From Thalassospira povalilytica (GTDB lineage Bacteria > Pseudomonadota > Alphaproteobacteria > Rhodospirillales > Thalassospiraceae), in NCBI RefSeq assembly GCF_002844235.1, contig NZ_PGTS01000003.1, positions 592,125-656,124 of the forward strand: DNA of 64,000 nt. The letters run 5' to 3'. The position numbers were made by a program, and so were the translations under genes. Position 1 is the first letter of the stretch, and each line of letters begins with the position of its first letter. The notes beneath the pieces are model-generated. The model was not told where the DNA came from. It saw nothing but the letters and a program-made list of their open reading frames with translations, and made no database searches. Below, in pieces: positions 54,189-63,690 of this stretch.

Positions 54189-55391
54189 ATGACGACCGAA
54201 AAAAAGGCTTCCGATAACTGGCGTGCCGCGACCCGTTCCGTTCGTGGTGGTACCGCGCGCACCGGTTTCTCCGAGACGTCCGAAGCCATCTTTATGAATT
54301 CCGGATATGTGTATGAAACCGCCGCCGAGGCCGAAGCCTCCTTTGATGGCAGTGGTCCGGAACGCTATGTCTATTCACGTTTTGCAAATCCGACCGTGAA
54401 CATGTTCGAGGAACGCCTTGCGTTGCTCGAAGGCGCGAAATACTGCCGGGCGACCGCATCTGGCATGTCGGCGGTGTGGAATGCGCTTGCGGCCTGTACC
54501 AAGGCAGGCGGGCGTGTTGTTGGTTCGCGCGCATTGTTCGGGTCTTGTGAATTCATCCTGACCACGCTTTTGCCGCGCTTTGGTGTTGAAACCGAACTGG
54601 TCGATGGTACGGATCACGCCGCATGGGAAGCAGCCCTATCCAAGCCGGCCGATGCGGTCTTTCTTGAAACGCCGTCCAACCCGACCCTGGAAGTTCTTGA
54701 TATCGCCTTTATCGCCGATCTGGCGCACAAGGTAGGTGCGAAAGTCGTGGTCGATAACGTTTTTGCGACCCCGATCCTGCAAAAACCGATGGAACTGGGT
54801 GCTGATATTGTTGTCTATTCGGCGACCAAGCATATTGATGGTCAGGGGCGCTGTCTTGGCGGGGCCATCCTGTTTAACGACAAGGAATGGCATGACGAAC
54901 ACCTGACGACATTCCTGCGTCACACCGGGCCGAGCATGAGCCCGTTCAACGCCTGGGTGCTTCTCAAAGGTCTTGAAACACTTAGCCTGCGTGTGGACCA
55001 GCATATCCGCAACGCATCGGCATTGGCGGAATTCCTGTCGGAACAGCCGCAAGTGTCACGCGTTATCTATCCGGGACTGAAAAGTCACCCGCAGCATGAA
55101 CTGGCAATGAAACAGATGTCTGGCCGGGGCGGTGGATTGATCGCGATTGAGCTTGCCGGGGGCAAGAAAGCAGCCTTTTCGTTGCTTGATAACCTCAATC
55201 TGATTGATATATCCAACAATCTCGGCGATGCCAAAAGTCTGGCCACCCATCCCTGGACGACAACGCATCAGCGTGTCCCGGCCGAGGACAAAATCACGAT
55301 GGGCATTACCGAGGGCATGCTGCGTTTGTCTGTTGGTCTGGAAGACATTGATGATCTGAAAGAAGATCTGCTGGCGGCCCTTTCCGTATAA
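54189..55391 (+). CDS. metZ: O-succinylhomoserine sulfhydrylase
   Basis: MetZ joins O-succinylhomoserine and sulfide to homocysteine in methionine synthesis. The 400-residue PLP enzyme has YSRFANPTVNMFEERLA, the active Lys in YSATKHIDGQGR, and DNVFATPILQ. Its SAM-II leader and context exclude cystathionine gamma-synthase as the better call. The ATG at 54189 follows AGGAG eight bases before. A terminator follows. Confidence 0.95.
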   Translation: MTTEKKASDNWRAATRSVRGGTARTGFSETSEAIFMNSGYVYETAAEAEASFDGSGPERYVYSRFANPTVNMFEERLALLEGAKYCRATASGMSAVWNALAACTKAGGRVVGSRALFGSCEFILTTLLPRFGVETELVDGTDHAAWEAALSKPADAVFLETPSNPTLEVLDIAFIADLAHKVGAKVVVDNVFATPILQKPMELGADIVVYSATKHIDGQGRCLGGAILFNDKEWHDEHLTTFLRHTGPSMSPFNAWVLLKGLETLSLRVDQHIRNASALAEFLSEQPQVSRVIYPGLKSHPQHELAMKQMSGRGGGLIAIELAGGKKAAFSLLDNLNLIDISNNLGDAKSLATHPWTTTHQRVPAEDKITMGITEGMLRLSVGLEDIDDLKEDLLAALSV

Positions 55392-55421
55392 CGGATGGTG
55401 ATACGGTAATCCTGATATCGG

Positions 55422-55454
55422 AACGGCCCGTACAATGTGCGGGCCGTTGCTTTT
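55422..55454 (+). terminator. Terminator after metZ
   Basis: AACGGCCCG pairs with CGGGCCGTT, followed by a short T run. Confidence 0.8.
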
Positions 55455-55613
55455 AGAAGGGTGTTCTGGCGGCCTGGCAGTAGCGGCGAAACTGTTTCGC
55501 AACTATTGTGACAGGCCACTGGTACTTCTTATGCAGACTGTCTACATATGGCTCATCAATTGTGATCTTGGCTGACAGAAGATGAATGGAACACATTTGG
55601 CCTGGAGACGTGC

Positions 55614-56006
55614 ATGTATTCGACCGTAACCCACGACATCAAGGTTTCGGTGCAACCCGTATTCCTTGAGGATGAATCCGATCCTGATACCCATCGCTAT
55701 GTTTGGGCCTATCGGATCGAGATTGAAAACCTCGGATCCAAAACCGTCCAGTTGCTTAGTCGCCACTGGCGGATTACGGATTCACGCGGGGAAACCCAGG
55801 AGGTCAAAGGCCCGGGTGTTGTCGGCGAACAGCCCGTCCTCGCAGGTGGGGAACGTTTCAACTATACCAGTGGTGCGCCATTGGCGACGCCAAGTGGCTT
55901 TATGGTTGGGACCTATGAGATGATGGACATGGACGGCAATCATTTTGATATTGCCATTCCTGCCTTTTCTCTGGACAGTCCCCATGGGCAACATACTGTG
56001 AACTGA
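55614..56006 (+). CDS. apaG: ApaG domain protein
   Basis: ApaG is a small beta-sandwich protein linked to Co2+/Mg2+ efflux, diadenosine tetraphosphate use and related pathways, with unclear mechanism. The 130-residue protein has the family pattern VWAYRIEIENLGSKTVQLLSRHWRITDSRGETQEVKGPGVVGEQPVLAGGERFNYTSG. It stands alone between metZ and folE. Confidence 0.93.
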   Translation: MYSTVTHDIKVSVQPVFLEDESDPDTHRYVWAYRIEIENLGSKTVQLLSRHWRITDSRGETQEVKGPGVVGEQPVLAGGERFNYTSGAPLATPSGFMVGTYEMMDMDGNHFDIAIPAFSLDSPHGQHTVN

Positions 56007-56075
56007 TATAAAAGCGGGTCAGGAGCCCCACCAAGCCGGGATTTATCCCGCACGGAAATGACAAAAGGATTTAGT

Positions 56076-56666
56076 ATGTGCAGCGAACATAGCGCCGTGA
56101 AACGTCCAACACGCGAAGAAGCAGAAGATGCGGTGCGGACCCTTCTTCGCTGGGCGGGGGACGATCCCGACCGCGAAGGATTGCGTGGGACGCCCGATCG
56201 TGTGGTGCGTTCTTATGGCGAATTCTTTGCGGGCTACCAGCAGGACCCGGCCGAGATTCTGCGACGGACTTTTGAAGAAACCGACGGCTATGACGAAATG
56301 GTTGTCCTGCGTGACATCCGCGTTGAGTCATATTGCGAACACCACATGGTGCCGATCATCGGTGTCGCACATGTCGCCTATCTGCCGCGTAAGCGCGTTG
56401 TTGGCATTTCCAAACTCGCCCGTGTTGTCGAAGTCTATTCCAAACGGTTGCAGATTCAGGAAAAAATGACGGCACAGGTCGCCAACACCATTCAGGAAGA
56501 ACTTGATCCGCTTGGTGTTGCTGTGGTGATTGATGCCAACCACCAGTGCATGAGCACCCGCGGCGTGCACAAAACCGGCGTATCAATGGTCACCAGCCGG
56601 ATGCTTGGTGCATTCCGCGATGATCCGATTACCCGTCGTGAATTTTTCGCGATGATCGGTCGCTAA
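56076..56666 (+). CDS. folE: GTP cyclohydrolase I
   Basis: FolE forms dihydroneopterin triphosphate from GTP, the first step of folate synthesis. The 196-residue protein has zinc and catalytic motifs [21 protein letters not shown] and [20 protein letters not shown] chose the ATG at 56076, which follows AAGGAT; an in-frame ATG at 56058 would add six residues. A short hairpin (CGGGATTTATCCCG) lies just upstream. A bidirectional terminator follows. Confidence 0.95.
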   Translation: MCSEHSAVKRPTREEAEDAVRTLLRWAGDDPDREGLRGTPDRVVRSYGEFFAGYQQDPAEILRRTFEETDGYDEMVVLRDIRVESYCEHHMVPIIGVAHVAYLPRKRVVGISKLARVVEVYSKRLQIQEKMTAQVANTIQEELDPLGVAVVIDANHQCMSTRGVHKTGVSMVTSRMLGAFRDDPITRREFFAMIGR

Positions 56667-56688
56667 TCGCGCCGATAGCATATTGAAT

Positions 56689-56726
56689 GAAAAAGGCCGC
56701 AGCATTTCGGGTGCTGCGGCCTTTTT
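56689..56726. terminator. Bidirectional terminator between folE and cytochrome c' gene
   Basis: AAAGGCCGCAGCA pairs with TGCTGCGGCCTTT and has A and T runs on both sides. Confidence 0.85.
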
Positions 56727-56756
56727 ATTGGCAGTGTCTTGCGACAGGCCTGTTGC

Positions 56757-57206
56757 CTATTCGCGGAAACTGCTGTGGCAGGATTTGCAGGTCCGCAAGA
56801 CCGAGCCCAGCGCGCCCTTGAAGGCATCTTCCGAGCCGTTATTGGCTGCAACCGTTTTGAGTTCCGATGCACTGGTTTCAAGCTCGATGGCAAGGTCGTT
56901 GAATTTTGACCAGTCCGACCAGATATCGGCATGGGCTTCTGATGGCTTTCCGTCGCTGCCTTCCGGGAACAGGCTGGTGAAGTTTTCACCGGCGTGACGT
57001 TCAATGATTTCGGCTGATTGGGCGACCTTGGCCGGATCATAAGGCAATGTGCCTTTCATCATCGGTACCATGATCTTGACCTGCTGGCCGATGGCTTTCA
57101 TGCCATCCATGCGTTCTTTGACAACGCCGCTCGCACCTTCATGGGCGATGGCGGCAATGCTGACCGTCATGGAAAGTGCCAGGGCGGCTCCTGCTAGAAA
57201 TTTCAA
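56757..57206 (-). CDS. Cytochrome c' (class II c-type)
   Basis: The 149-residue protein has a signal peptide (FLAGAALALSMTVSIAAIAH), then a four-helix bundle with the haem site CKSCH close to the C terminus (LRTCKSCHSSFRE), the cytochrome c'/c556 layout. These periplasmic proteins bind NO or carry electrons. Start ATG at 57206. Confidence 0.93.
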   Translation of the reverse strand: MKFLAGAALALSMTVSIAAIAHEGASGVVKERMDGMKAIGQQVKIMVPMMKGTLPYDPAKVAQSAEIIERHAGENFTSLFPEGSDGKPSEAHADIWSDWSKFNDLAIELETSASELKTVAANNGSEDAFKGALGSVLRTCKSCHSSFRE

Positions 57207-57257
57207 CTCTCTCGTCCCCTGTATTTCGACAATTGTTTTGGATAAAGGCGGTCTCTC

Positions 57258-58118
57258 TTAAACGCCAAATCGCTCAAGGATGTTTTCAACCGATCTGACA
57301 TATGGCGCACCAAACAGGCGCACATGCACCAGTAGCGGATAAAGATTATACAAATCCCTGCGTTCTTCAAAGAACCCTGGCGCGATTGGCAAAATTTCAT
57401 GATATTGCCCAAAAAAATCCGGTCTCAGATCGCCAAACAGTGTCCCGAAGGCCAGCTCGATTTCGCGGTCACCATAATAAATTGCCGGATCAATCAGGGC
57501 CGCAACCCGCCCATCCTGACACAGGATATTTCCACCCCAAAGGTCTCCATGCAGAAGCGAACTTTGTGGTTTGTCATCAATGAAATGATCGAGCCGCTGG
57601 ATAAGGTGATCAATCCGCACAGTCAGCGGTGCGGGCAATTGCCCCTCGCGATGAGCTGCCTGCGCCATGTGTCGCAGGCGATTCTCCCCGAAAAAGGTTA
57701 CCCAGCTTTGCTCGAACCTGTTGGGCTGGTGCAATCCCCCGATCAGGGTGTCAAACGCAAGACCGAATTTCGGAGCAGTGACCTGATGCTGTGCGGCAAG
57801 CTGGACTGCCAGATCACGCTGAACGCTTTGTGACATCCGGTTGTCATTTGCGACATAGGTCATCACCAGACAGTCTTGGTCAGCATGAATGACATCAGGA
57901 CAGGCAATCGGGGAATGTTTCGCGAAATAGCGCAACATTTCTGCCTCTGTTTCAAGATCGCCTTTGCCGCTGCTTGCAATCTTTGCGACAACTGATCGGC
58001 CATCGCTCAGATCCAGCCGGATGACCTCGGCAAAGGAACCGCCAGACATGTGGGTAATCTGTTTGACCGGGCAGCCGGTCAAACGTTCAATCAGTGATGT
58101 TGCGGCATTTCTGTCCAT
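57258..58118 (-). CDS. Fructosamine kinase family protein
   Basis: The 286-residue protein has ADP/ATP-binding region GGSFAEVIRLDLSDGRSVVAK, the catalytic LLHGDLWGGNILCQDGRVAALIDPAIYYGDREIELAF, as in ketosamine/fructosamine 3-kinases that undo protein glycation. Substrate is not proven. The stop of the phosphatase gene upstream lies 14 bases before its start, so they are likely cotranscribed. Confidence 0.92.
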   Translation of the reverse strand: MDRNAATSLIERLTGCPVKQITHMSGGSFAEVIRLDLSDGRSVVAKIASSGKGDLETEAEMLRYFAKHSPIACPDVIHADQDCLVMTYVANDNRMSQSVQRDLAVQLAAQHQVTAPKFGLAFDTLIGGLHQPNRFEQSWVTFFGENRLRHMAQAAHREGQLPAPLTVRIDHLIQRLDHFIDDKPQSSLLHGDLWGGNILCQDGRVAALIDPAIYYGDREIELAFGTLFGDLRPDFFGQYHEILPIAPGFFEERRDLYNLYPLLVHVRLFGAPYVRSVENILERFGV

Positions 58119-58132
58119 CTTTGGTGGCTGTG

Positions 58133-58609
58133 TTACAAGCCGTGCTGTTTACGGATATGGGACAACAGATTGTTTGACGTTTCTTCGATCATGTCGAACA
58201 CGCGGACAAACCCGTTGCTGCCACCATAATATGGATCGGGCACACTTTGCCCGGCCATTTCGGGGTGGTAATCCAGAAACAGCTCGATGCGATGTTGATG
58301 TTCCGACGGGGCCTGACGACGCATGTCGCGCAAATGGCCATCATCCATCGCCAGAATGTAGTCGAACTGTATATAGTCGCTTGGCTTGATTTTGCGGGAC
58401 CGGATATCGTTCAGATCATAGCCGCGGCTTTCGGCCATTTCCCGTGATCGGGGATCTGGCAATTCACCAACGTGATAGGCAGACAACCCGCAGCTATCAA
58501 TGCCGATTTCGTTGGAAAGTCCCGCCTGGTCAACAATTTTACGGAAAACCCCGTCTGCGGTGGGGGACCGACAAATGTTGCCGGTACAGACAAAAAGAAC
58601 CTTGATCAC
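58133..58609 (-). CDS. Low-molecular-weight protein-tyrosine phosphatase
   Basis: The 158-residue protein has the active loop VCTGNICRSP (CX5RS) near the N terminus and the general acid DPYYGG near the C terminus, typical of the family. Start is a GTG at 58609 with no strong ribosome site. It may be cotranscribed with the fructosamine kinase-like gene; arsenate reductase is less likely because of the DPY motif. Confidence 0.92.
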   Translation of the reverse strand: MIKVLFVCTGNICRSPTADGVFRKIVDQAGLSNEIGIDSCGLSAYHVGELPDPRSREMAESRGYDLNDIRSRKIKPSDYIQFDYILAMDDGHLRDMRRQAPSEHQHRIELFLDYHPEMAGQSVPDPYYGGSNGFVRVFDMIEETSNNLLSHIRKQHGL

Positions 58610-58758
58610 GCCATATGTCCGTTAAATGTGAATTCGGAATGGCCCAGACTGACATGCACGGGCGGTTCGGGCAATATGTGGCGTTCCGCCATATGCTCAT
58701 CCTGTATCCGTCATCTGTTCATTATCTGTCTGGCTGATTGGAAGTCCTGATGAAGATA

Positions 58759-58772
58759 CTGTTATGTAACAG
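58759..58772. promoter_or_regulatory. Palindrome upstream of AraC-type regulator
   Basis: CTGTTATGTAACAG is a perfect 14-base palindrome with GAAG/CTTC flanks, 85 bases before the regulator start. Possibly an operator. Confidence 0.35.
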
Positions 58773-58856
58773 CTTCGTGACATTTTGGATCGTCCGCTGA
58801 CAGTGCAGTCAATAGTTTGTATGATCGCGCCAAACTTGGAATTTTGGCGTGTTTAG

Positions 58857-59816
58857 ATGCAGGAATTTGTTTCTTTCGGATTGCATGTTGCCCTGATCCG
58901 GCAATTGGCTTGGTTGCCGCGCGGGTATGATCTGGTCCCGGCGGGCACCGTTGTCACATCTGCCAAGCTGCGCAGCATCATGCTCGCGCTCGAAGAATCA
59001 AATGGTCCGGCGGTTCTGGTGCGCCTTGGTCGGCATCTCGCTGCCAAGGAACAGGAACCGATCCTGACAATGTTGCGTCATTCGGCAACACCGGCGGTCA
59101 TTGCCGATCGTTGGCGCCGTCTGGAAGGTTATTCCCACGCCCGTGCACGCAGCGAATTTTCAATTACCGGAAAATCCATGAGCATCCATCGCGGTGTTGT
59201 GCGCGGACAGCCGCCTGCACGGGTTGAAAACCTTCTTCTTCAGGGATTTTTAATCGGCCTTCTCGAAGCTGTCGGTGCCGAAAATATCGACAGCACGATT
59301 TTGCCAAGCCACGGCCCCGCCATCCGTGTCATGCGCAAGGGCCGTATCAATAACAAGCTCGACTTTACCGGTCGCGGGCTTCGTTTCCGCATCAACTGGA
59401 ACAGTTTTGAGCCGGTCTCTTCGTCCTATCCTTTCTTGGCCAATATGCCTGGAACCGCGCCGGCAATTGGTGCGCAACGGCCGATTGTCAGGCAGCTTTT
59501 TGCAATCCTTGAACAGGATATCGGACGCAGTTGGACAATCGACGAAGTCGCAGCGGCACTTGAAACATCCGGCCGCACGTTGCAGCGACGCCTGCAACAG
59601 GCCAGCAGTCGGTTTTCTGATATTTTGCGTTTGGTCCGCGTGCGCGAAGCATGTCGTCTTTTATGTGGCACGACACTGTCGGTTGGGGAAATCGGCTTTT
59701 GGTGCGGCTTTACAGACAATGCGCATTTTTCCCGGGATTTCAGACGCTTGATGGCAATGCCACCATCTGTTTATCGCGAAGCAAGCATCGGGCATGCCGG
59801 GCTCACACGGGCATAG
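58857..59816 (+). CDS. AraC family transcriptional regulator
   Basis: The 319-residue protein has an N-terminal AraC-binding-like domain of about 200 residues and a C-terminal double helix-turn-helix (SWTIDEVAAALETSGRTLQRRLQQASSRFSDILRLVRVREACRLLCGTTLSVGEIGFWCGFTDNAHFSRDFRRLMAMPPSVYRE). It belongs to the type that recognises small effectors. No target gene is evident; the next gene (59957) is unrelated in sequence. Confidence 0.92.
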   Translation: MQEFVSFGLHVALIRQLAWLPRGYDLVPAGTVVTSAKLRSIMLALEESNGPAVLVRLGRHLAAKEQEPILTMLRHSATPAVIADRWRRLEGYSHARARSEFSITGKSMSIHRGVVRGQPPARVENLLLQGFLIGLLEAVGAENIDSTILPSHGPAIRVMRKGRINNKLDFTGRGLRFRINWNSFEPVSSSYPFLANMPGTAPAIGAQRPIVRQLFAILEQDIGRSWTIDEVAAALETSGRTLQRRLQQASSRFSDILRLVRVREACRLLCGTTLSVGEIGFWCGFTDNAHFSRDFRRLMAMPPSVYREASIGHAGLTRA

Positions 59817-59956
59817 GAACAGCACAAACTTGTCGATTGCAGTCATCTGGGTGCACCGCTATGGCGCGCGCATCTCATTGACCTGACTGATCGCGTTGGG
59901 TATCAGCACCAAACAGACGGCGCGAACCTTATCCCGCTTGTATTTACGAGGCTGCC

Positions 59957-61222
59957 ATGACCGACGCACTGAGTTCTGCCAACCAATATGCCGGCTTTTT
60001 GCCGCCGCGTTTTCATGACCGGCCCGATGCCGATGATGTAACGGTCAAGACCTGGGTGGTTGGGGATGCATTGCCTGACCATCTGGTACCCGACATTCCA
60101 TCCGCACTTTCCCTTTTCTTTGATCTGGTTGCGCCATCTGGCGAACGTGCCGGTGCATCGGGATTTGCCATGCTTTGGCTTGATCGCCACCCCCATGAAC
60201 AACCGGGATGGCGGCTTTCGATCGGTCATGTTGGCGATGTGGATGCACTGGAACAGGCGGTGGCAAAACCGTTGGCCCGTCTTGTCGACATGATGTCGCT
60301 TGCCGAATTTGAAACGGAAAACTGGCATTTGACCCGCCCGCTTTGGCGCAAGCGTGCCGAACCGGTTCGGTTGGTTTTCTGGGGAAAGTTTGCCAAGCAT
60401 GCGCGCACGGTTCTTGCCCATGGTGATGGTGCGGCTTTTTATCAGCCGCTCGGTGCCGGGCTTCGTGCCGATCACGTTGCAACAAGCCTGCCGCTCCTCG
60501 AAGACATGCTGGGGGATCCGTTGCTTGTCGGGGGCATGGGGTTTGAAGACGCATTGCGTCTGGGTATTTGTCTTGGCCGCGCGCATTTGATCGAAAGCTG
60601 GATCGATGCTGGCGGGTCTGAAAAAGAGCCTTTCTTCAGACCGATGCGAATCTGGCATCAGGCGTGGCTTGCCAATGCCCTGATTGATCCGGCGGTGGCA
60701 AGTCTTGCCATGTCGGGGAAGCCGCCGATGCCGGCTCTTGATTTTACTGCTGATGGCACACCGGAAAGCCGGCGTACGTCACTTGATGAACTGTCAGGCT
60801 GGCTGACGACGGTCTTTTTCACCGACGAATATCCGGCTTTGCGCAATGCTTTTATTGCCGGTGTGCAAAATGCGGTGTGGCTTGACAGTGATCTGCAACA
60901 ATATCTTCAACCACAACAACGTGCCGAAATCCTTCATGGATTGATGCCTTATTGTCGCTGGTTCCTGGCCATGGCGCTTTATAACCATCTTGGCAATCTT
61001 GCTTCGGGGACGGCCAGGGCCGACCAGATCGAATTTTATACGACCCTTGTTGATGCGCTGCCCGAATTGGCCCCGCTTGGTGAATTGGCGACACAGCGCG
61101 ATATCGAACAGCACATTATTCGCATCGATGCCGCACGGGCTGCTTCGGCTTTTGATACGCTGGTCCTGCCATTTTGCGATCTGTTGATGCCGCGGCGCAA
61201 GTTTGATGCGACGCGCTCCTAA
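59957..61222 (+). CDS. Hypothetical protein, 421 residues
   Basis: I do not recognise this protein. It has no signal peptide and no membrane segment. It is moderately acidic, rich in Leu and Ala, and probably helical in the C-terminal half (RAEILHGLMPYCRWFLAMALYNHLGNLASG). There are paired Trp/Arg motifs (WHLTRPLWRKRAEPVRLVFWG). A strong terminator follows. Codon use looks like its neighbours, so it appears genuine. Confidence 0.8.
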   Translation: MTDALSSANQYAGFLPPRFHDRPDADDVTVKTWVVGDALPDHLVPDIPSALSLFFDLVAPSGERAGASGFAMLWLDRHPHEQPGWRLSIGHVGDVDALEQAVAKPLARLVDMMSLAEFETENWHLTRPLWRKRAEPVRLVFWGKFAKHARTVLAHGDGAAFYQPLGAGLRADHVATSLPLLEDMLGDPLLVGGMGFEDALRLGICLGRAHLIESWIDAGGSEKEPFFRPMRIWHQAWLANALIDPAVASLAMSGKPPMPALDFTADGTPESRRTSLDELSGWLTTVFFTDEYPALRNAFIAGVQNAVWLDSDLQQYLQPQQRAEILHGLMPYCRWFLAMALYNHLGNLASGTARADQIEFYTTLVDALPELAPLGELATQRDIEQHIIRIDAARAASAFDTLVLPFCDLLMPRRKFDATRS

Positions 61223-61255
61223 GCATCAAAAACCCAAGTCTGCGCATAAATAACG

Positions 61256-61287
61256 AAGGCCCGCCTGAGCACACAGGCGGGCCTTTT
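61256..61287. terminator. Terminator between unknown gene and MATE gene
   Basis: AAGGCCCGCCTG pairs with CAGGCGGGCCTT followed by a T run; the two genes converge. Confidence 0.85.
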
Positions 61288-61321
61288 CATTGCAGGGATT
61301 TTCGTTTGAACATATGGCGGA

Positions 61322-62749
61322 TCAACTGCGCGCCACATAGGCCGGGATTGCGCGACGCGAAACAATGGCAAACCGTATTGCCAAACCGCAAACCGCCACC
61401 AGACTTGCGATCACGATGCCCCAGAACAGGCCACGTACCCCCATATCGCGCTCGAATGTCAGGTAATATCCAGCCGGGATCATCACAAAGATATAAGACA
61501 CCAGATGCAGGACGGTCGGCGCCCATTTGTCACCAGCACCACGTAATGCACTGATCGCGGCATTTTGCCCGCCATCGGTCGGGAAAATAATCGGCATCAG
61601 AACCAGAACCGAAACCGTGGTTGCAATGACATTGATATCTTGTGTGAACAGATGTGAAACCCCGCCCGGGAACAGATAAAGCGGGATGCTTAACCCGAAC
61701 ATGACAATCATCGTGGTCAACAATCCGATCCAGCCAGCCAATGCCATATCCGGCCGGTCCCGACGGCCATAGGCTATCCCGACCCTGACAGATGTTGCAG
61801 ACGCCAGTCCAAGTGCCACCATGAACATAAGTGCGAGCATGGTCATCGCGATGCCATAACTTGCGGCGGCGATAACGCCAAGGCGGCCGGCAAAAAGTTG
61901 CATCGCCGCAAAGGCACTTGTCTCCATGCCCTGGCTTGCGCCTGCGGCATAGCCAAGATGTCGGGCATCGCGCGATCCGCGCCACCATCCGGCAAATCCA
62001 TTCCTGATGCCATACTGATCATGCCCCTTCATGACCAGAACATAACCAAGCAGGATCAGGGCCATGGTCCAGCGAATAACGCTTGATGTCCAGGCAGCAC
62101 CCTCAGCCCCAAGTTCGGGCAAGCCGAATGCCCCATAGACCAATCCGTAATCAAGAACCAGATTGATAAGATTGGCGATGATCATGACGATCATGCCCGG
62201 CAGGGGGCGTTGCAACCCTTCAAGGAAAAAGGCGCAGGTCGTATAGATCAGCGCTGCCGGCATCCCGATTGACAGAATGATCGCAAGATGACCGGCCTCG
62301 GTCGCAATATCATCGGGCTGGCCCGTTACCACAAACAGCCATTCGGCCTGCCATGTCAGGAAGGTAAACAAAAGACCGATCAGAATGGTATAGGGCATGG
62401 CATAACGCCATACCGATCCGGCTTCCTGCCAGTCTTCGCGCCCCTTTGCATGGGATGTCAGGATCATCACCCCGGTCAACAGGCCAATACCGGTTACCAT
62501 CAATGACGTAAATGGTGCATGTGCAACGTTAAGATAGGCAAGCCCCGCACTGTCATAATTGCCAACTACAATGGTATCGACAACGGACATGATCAGCATG
62601 CCCAACCGTGCAATGGTCACAGGAAGGGCAAGCCGGAAAAGCTCACTTAGATGGCGCTTGACCCGGTTGTCGGGATAAAGCGGTGTGGGGGATGCCGCAG
62701 GATCCGGCGGCGGTGGTGCCACGGTCCCGTCTTGTGGGGCGATTGTCAT
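61322..62749 (-). CDS. MATE family efflux transporter
   Basis: The 475-residue protein has twelve membrane segments in two related halves (ELFRLALPVTIARLGMLIMSVVDTIVVGNY and the repeat AGASQGMETSAFAAMQLFAGRLGVIAAASYGIAMTM). It exports drugs or cationic compounds with Na+ or H+. The start ATG at 62749 follows AAAAGGAAACG; a TTG at 62770 lies upstream. It lies downstream of the glycerophosphodiesterase gene. Confidence 0.94.
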   Translation of the reverse strand: MTIAPQDGTVAPPPPDPAASPTPLYPDNRVKRHLSELFRLALPVTIARLGMLIMSVVDTIVVGNYDSAGLAYLNVAHAPFTSLMVTGIGLLTGVMILTSHAKGREDWQEAGSVWRYAMPYTILIGLLFTFLTWQAEWLFVVTGQPDDIATEAGHLAIILSIGMPAALIYTTCAFFLEGLQRPLPGMIVMIIANLINLVLDYGLVYGAFGLPELGAEGAAWTSSVIRWTMALILLGYVLVMKGHDQYGIRNGFAGWWRGSRDARHLGYAAGASQGMETSAFAAMQLFAGRLGVIAAASYGIAMTMLALMFMVALGLASATSVRVGIAYGRRDRPDMALAGWIGLLTTMIVMFGLSIPLYLFPGGVSHLFTQDINVIATTVSVLVLMPIIFPTDGGQNAAISALRGAGDKWAPTVLHLVSYIFVMIPAGYYLTFERDMGVRGLFWGIVIASLVAVCGLAIRFAIVSRRAIPAYVARS

Positions 62750-62857
62750 ATATACGTTTCCTTTTTGCACCCGGTGGCGCAGGCAATGGGGTGGCGCTGC
62801 CTGTTACACGGATCCGGATGCTCTTATTATGGTCCGGTACGGACACTGTTATCTGTA

Positions 62858-63607
62858 TTATCTGTGAGCGGCAAAGGGACGTCGCGGGATTGCCAACAGC
62901 AACTTGGCCGGGTCGTCGGTAATGACCGATGTGACCCCCCACGAAAACAGCTCCTTCGCCCGGTCGACATCATTGATGGTATAACAAACCAACGGAACAC
63001 CGGCATCGACAATCTCGGCTGCGCTGACCGGGGTCAGAGCAGCATGGTCAATATGAATGGCCGATGCGCCAAGTCGATCATATTCTGCCTTCCATTCCTT
63101 GGGCAGAGTCTCAAGCAGCCAGCCACAGGGAATCTCCGGTGCATGCTTGCGCATTTCGGCAACCGCAACATCGTCAAAGCTCGAAATCAGGATCGGTAAT
63201 GCCTTTGCTCGCTTCAGTTCAGCGATCACCTCGTGACACAGGCGCACCGGATCACATCCCGACGGCTTGATTTCAAGATTGGCCCCCATATCCATGAAAT
63301 AAAGGGTCTCAAGCGTATCGGTAAGGGTCGGGATGCGCTCCCCCTTATATATGTCCGAAAACCAGCCGCCGGCATCAAGCTCGCGCAGGGCGGCAAGATT
63401 GCTGGCATGGATCGGCCCTGTTCCGTTGCTGGTCCGTTCAAGTGTGTCGTCATGAATAAGGACGCATTTGTCATCGGAACTCAGCGTTACATCGCACTCG
63501 ACCCATTTGGCGCCGCGGGCACCAGCAACCCGGAATGCGGCAATGGTGTTTTCCGGTGCTTCAATTGATGCACCACGGTGGGCGACAATGTGCGGGATAT
63601 CGATCAC
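62858..63607 (-). CDS. ugpQ: Glycerophosphodiester phosphodiesterase
   Basis: The enzyme cleaves glycerophosphodiesters to glycerol 3-phosphate and an alcohol. The barrel has IVAHRGASIEAPENTIAAFRVAGARGAKWVECDVTLSSDDKCVLIHDDTLERTSNGTG, with the catalytic His pair, Glu and Asp, and the C-terminal YTINDVDRAKELFSWGVTSVITDDP. I prefer the GTG at 63607 behind AAAAAGG, since it gives the usual N terminus; an ATG at 63685 would add 26 residues and would nearly meet the start of the edge frame. Confidence 0.92.
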   Translation of the reverse strand: MIDIPHIVAHRGASIEAPENTIAAFRVAGARGAKWVECDVTLSSDDKCVLIHDDTLERTSNGTGPIHASNLAALRELDAGGWFSDIYKGERIPTLTDTLETLYFMDMGANLEIKPSGCDPVRLCHEVIAELKRAKALPILISSFDDVAVAEMRKHAPEIPCGWLLETLPKEWKAEYDRLGASAIHIDHAALTPVSAAEIVDAGVPLVCYTINDVDRAKELFSWGVTSVITDDPAKLLLAIPRRPFAAHR

Positions 63608-63690
63608 GGTTTTTGGCCTTTTTAACAGCAAGGGGCGCAATGCGAATTCGTGGGGTATGGGGATGGTCCGGTCATCTCCCTGCATTGCCA

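Noticed and set aside
56007..56075. Possible THF-II type riboswitch before folE
   Set aside because: Only a small hairpin (CGGGATTTATCCCG) is visible, and I cannot match the conserved THF-II core in order.
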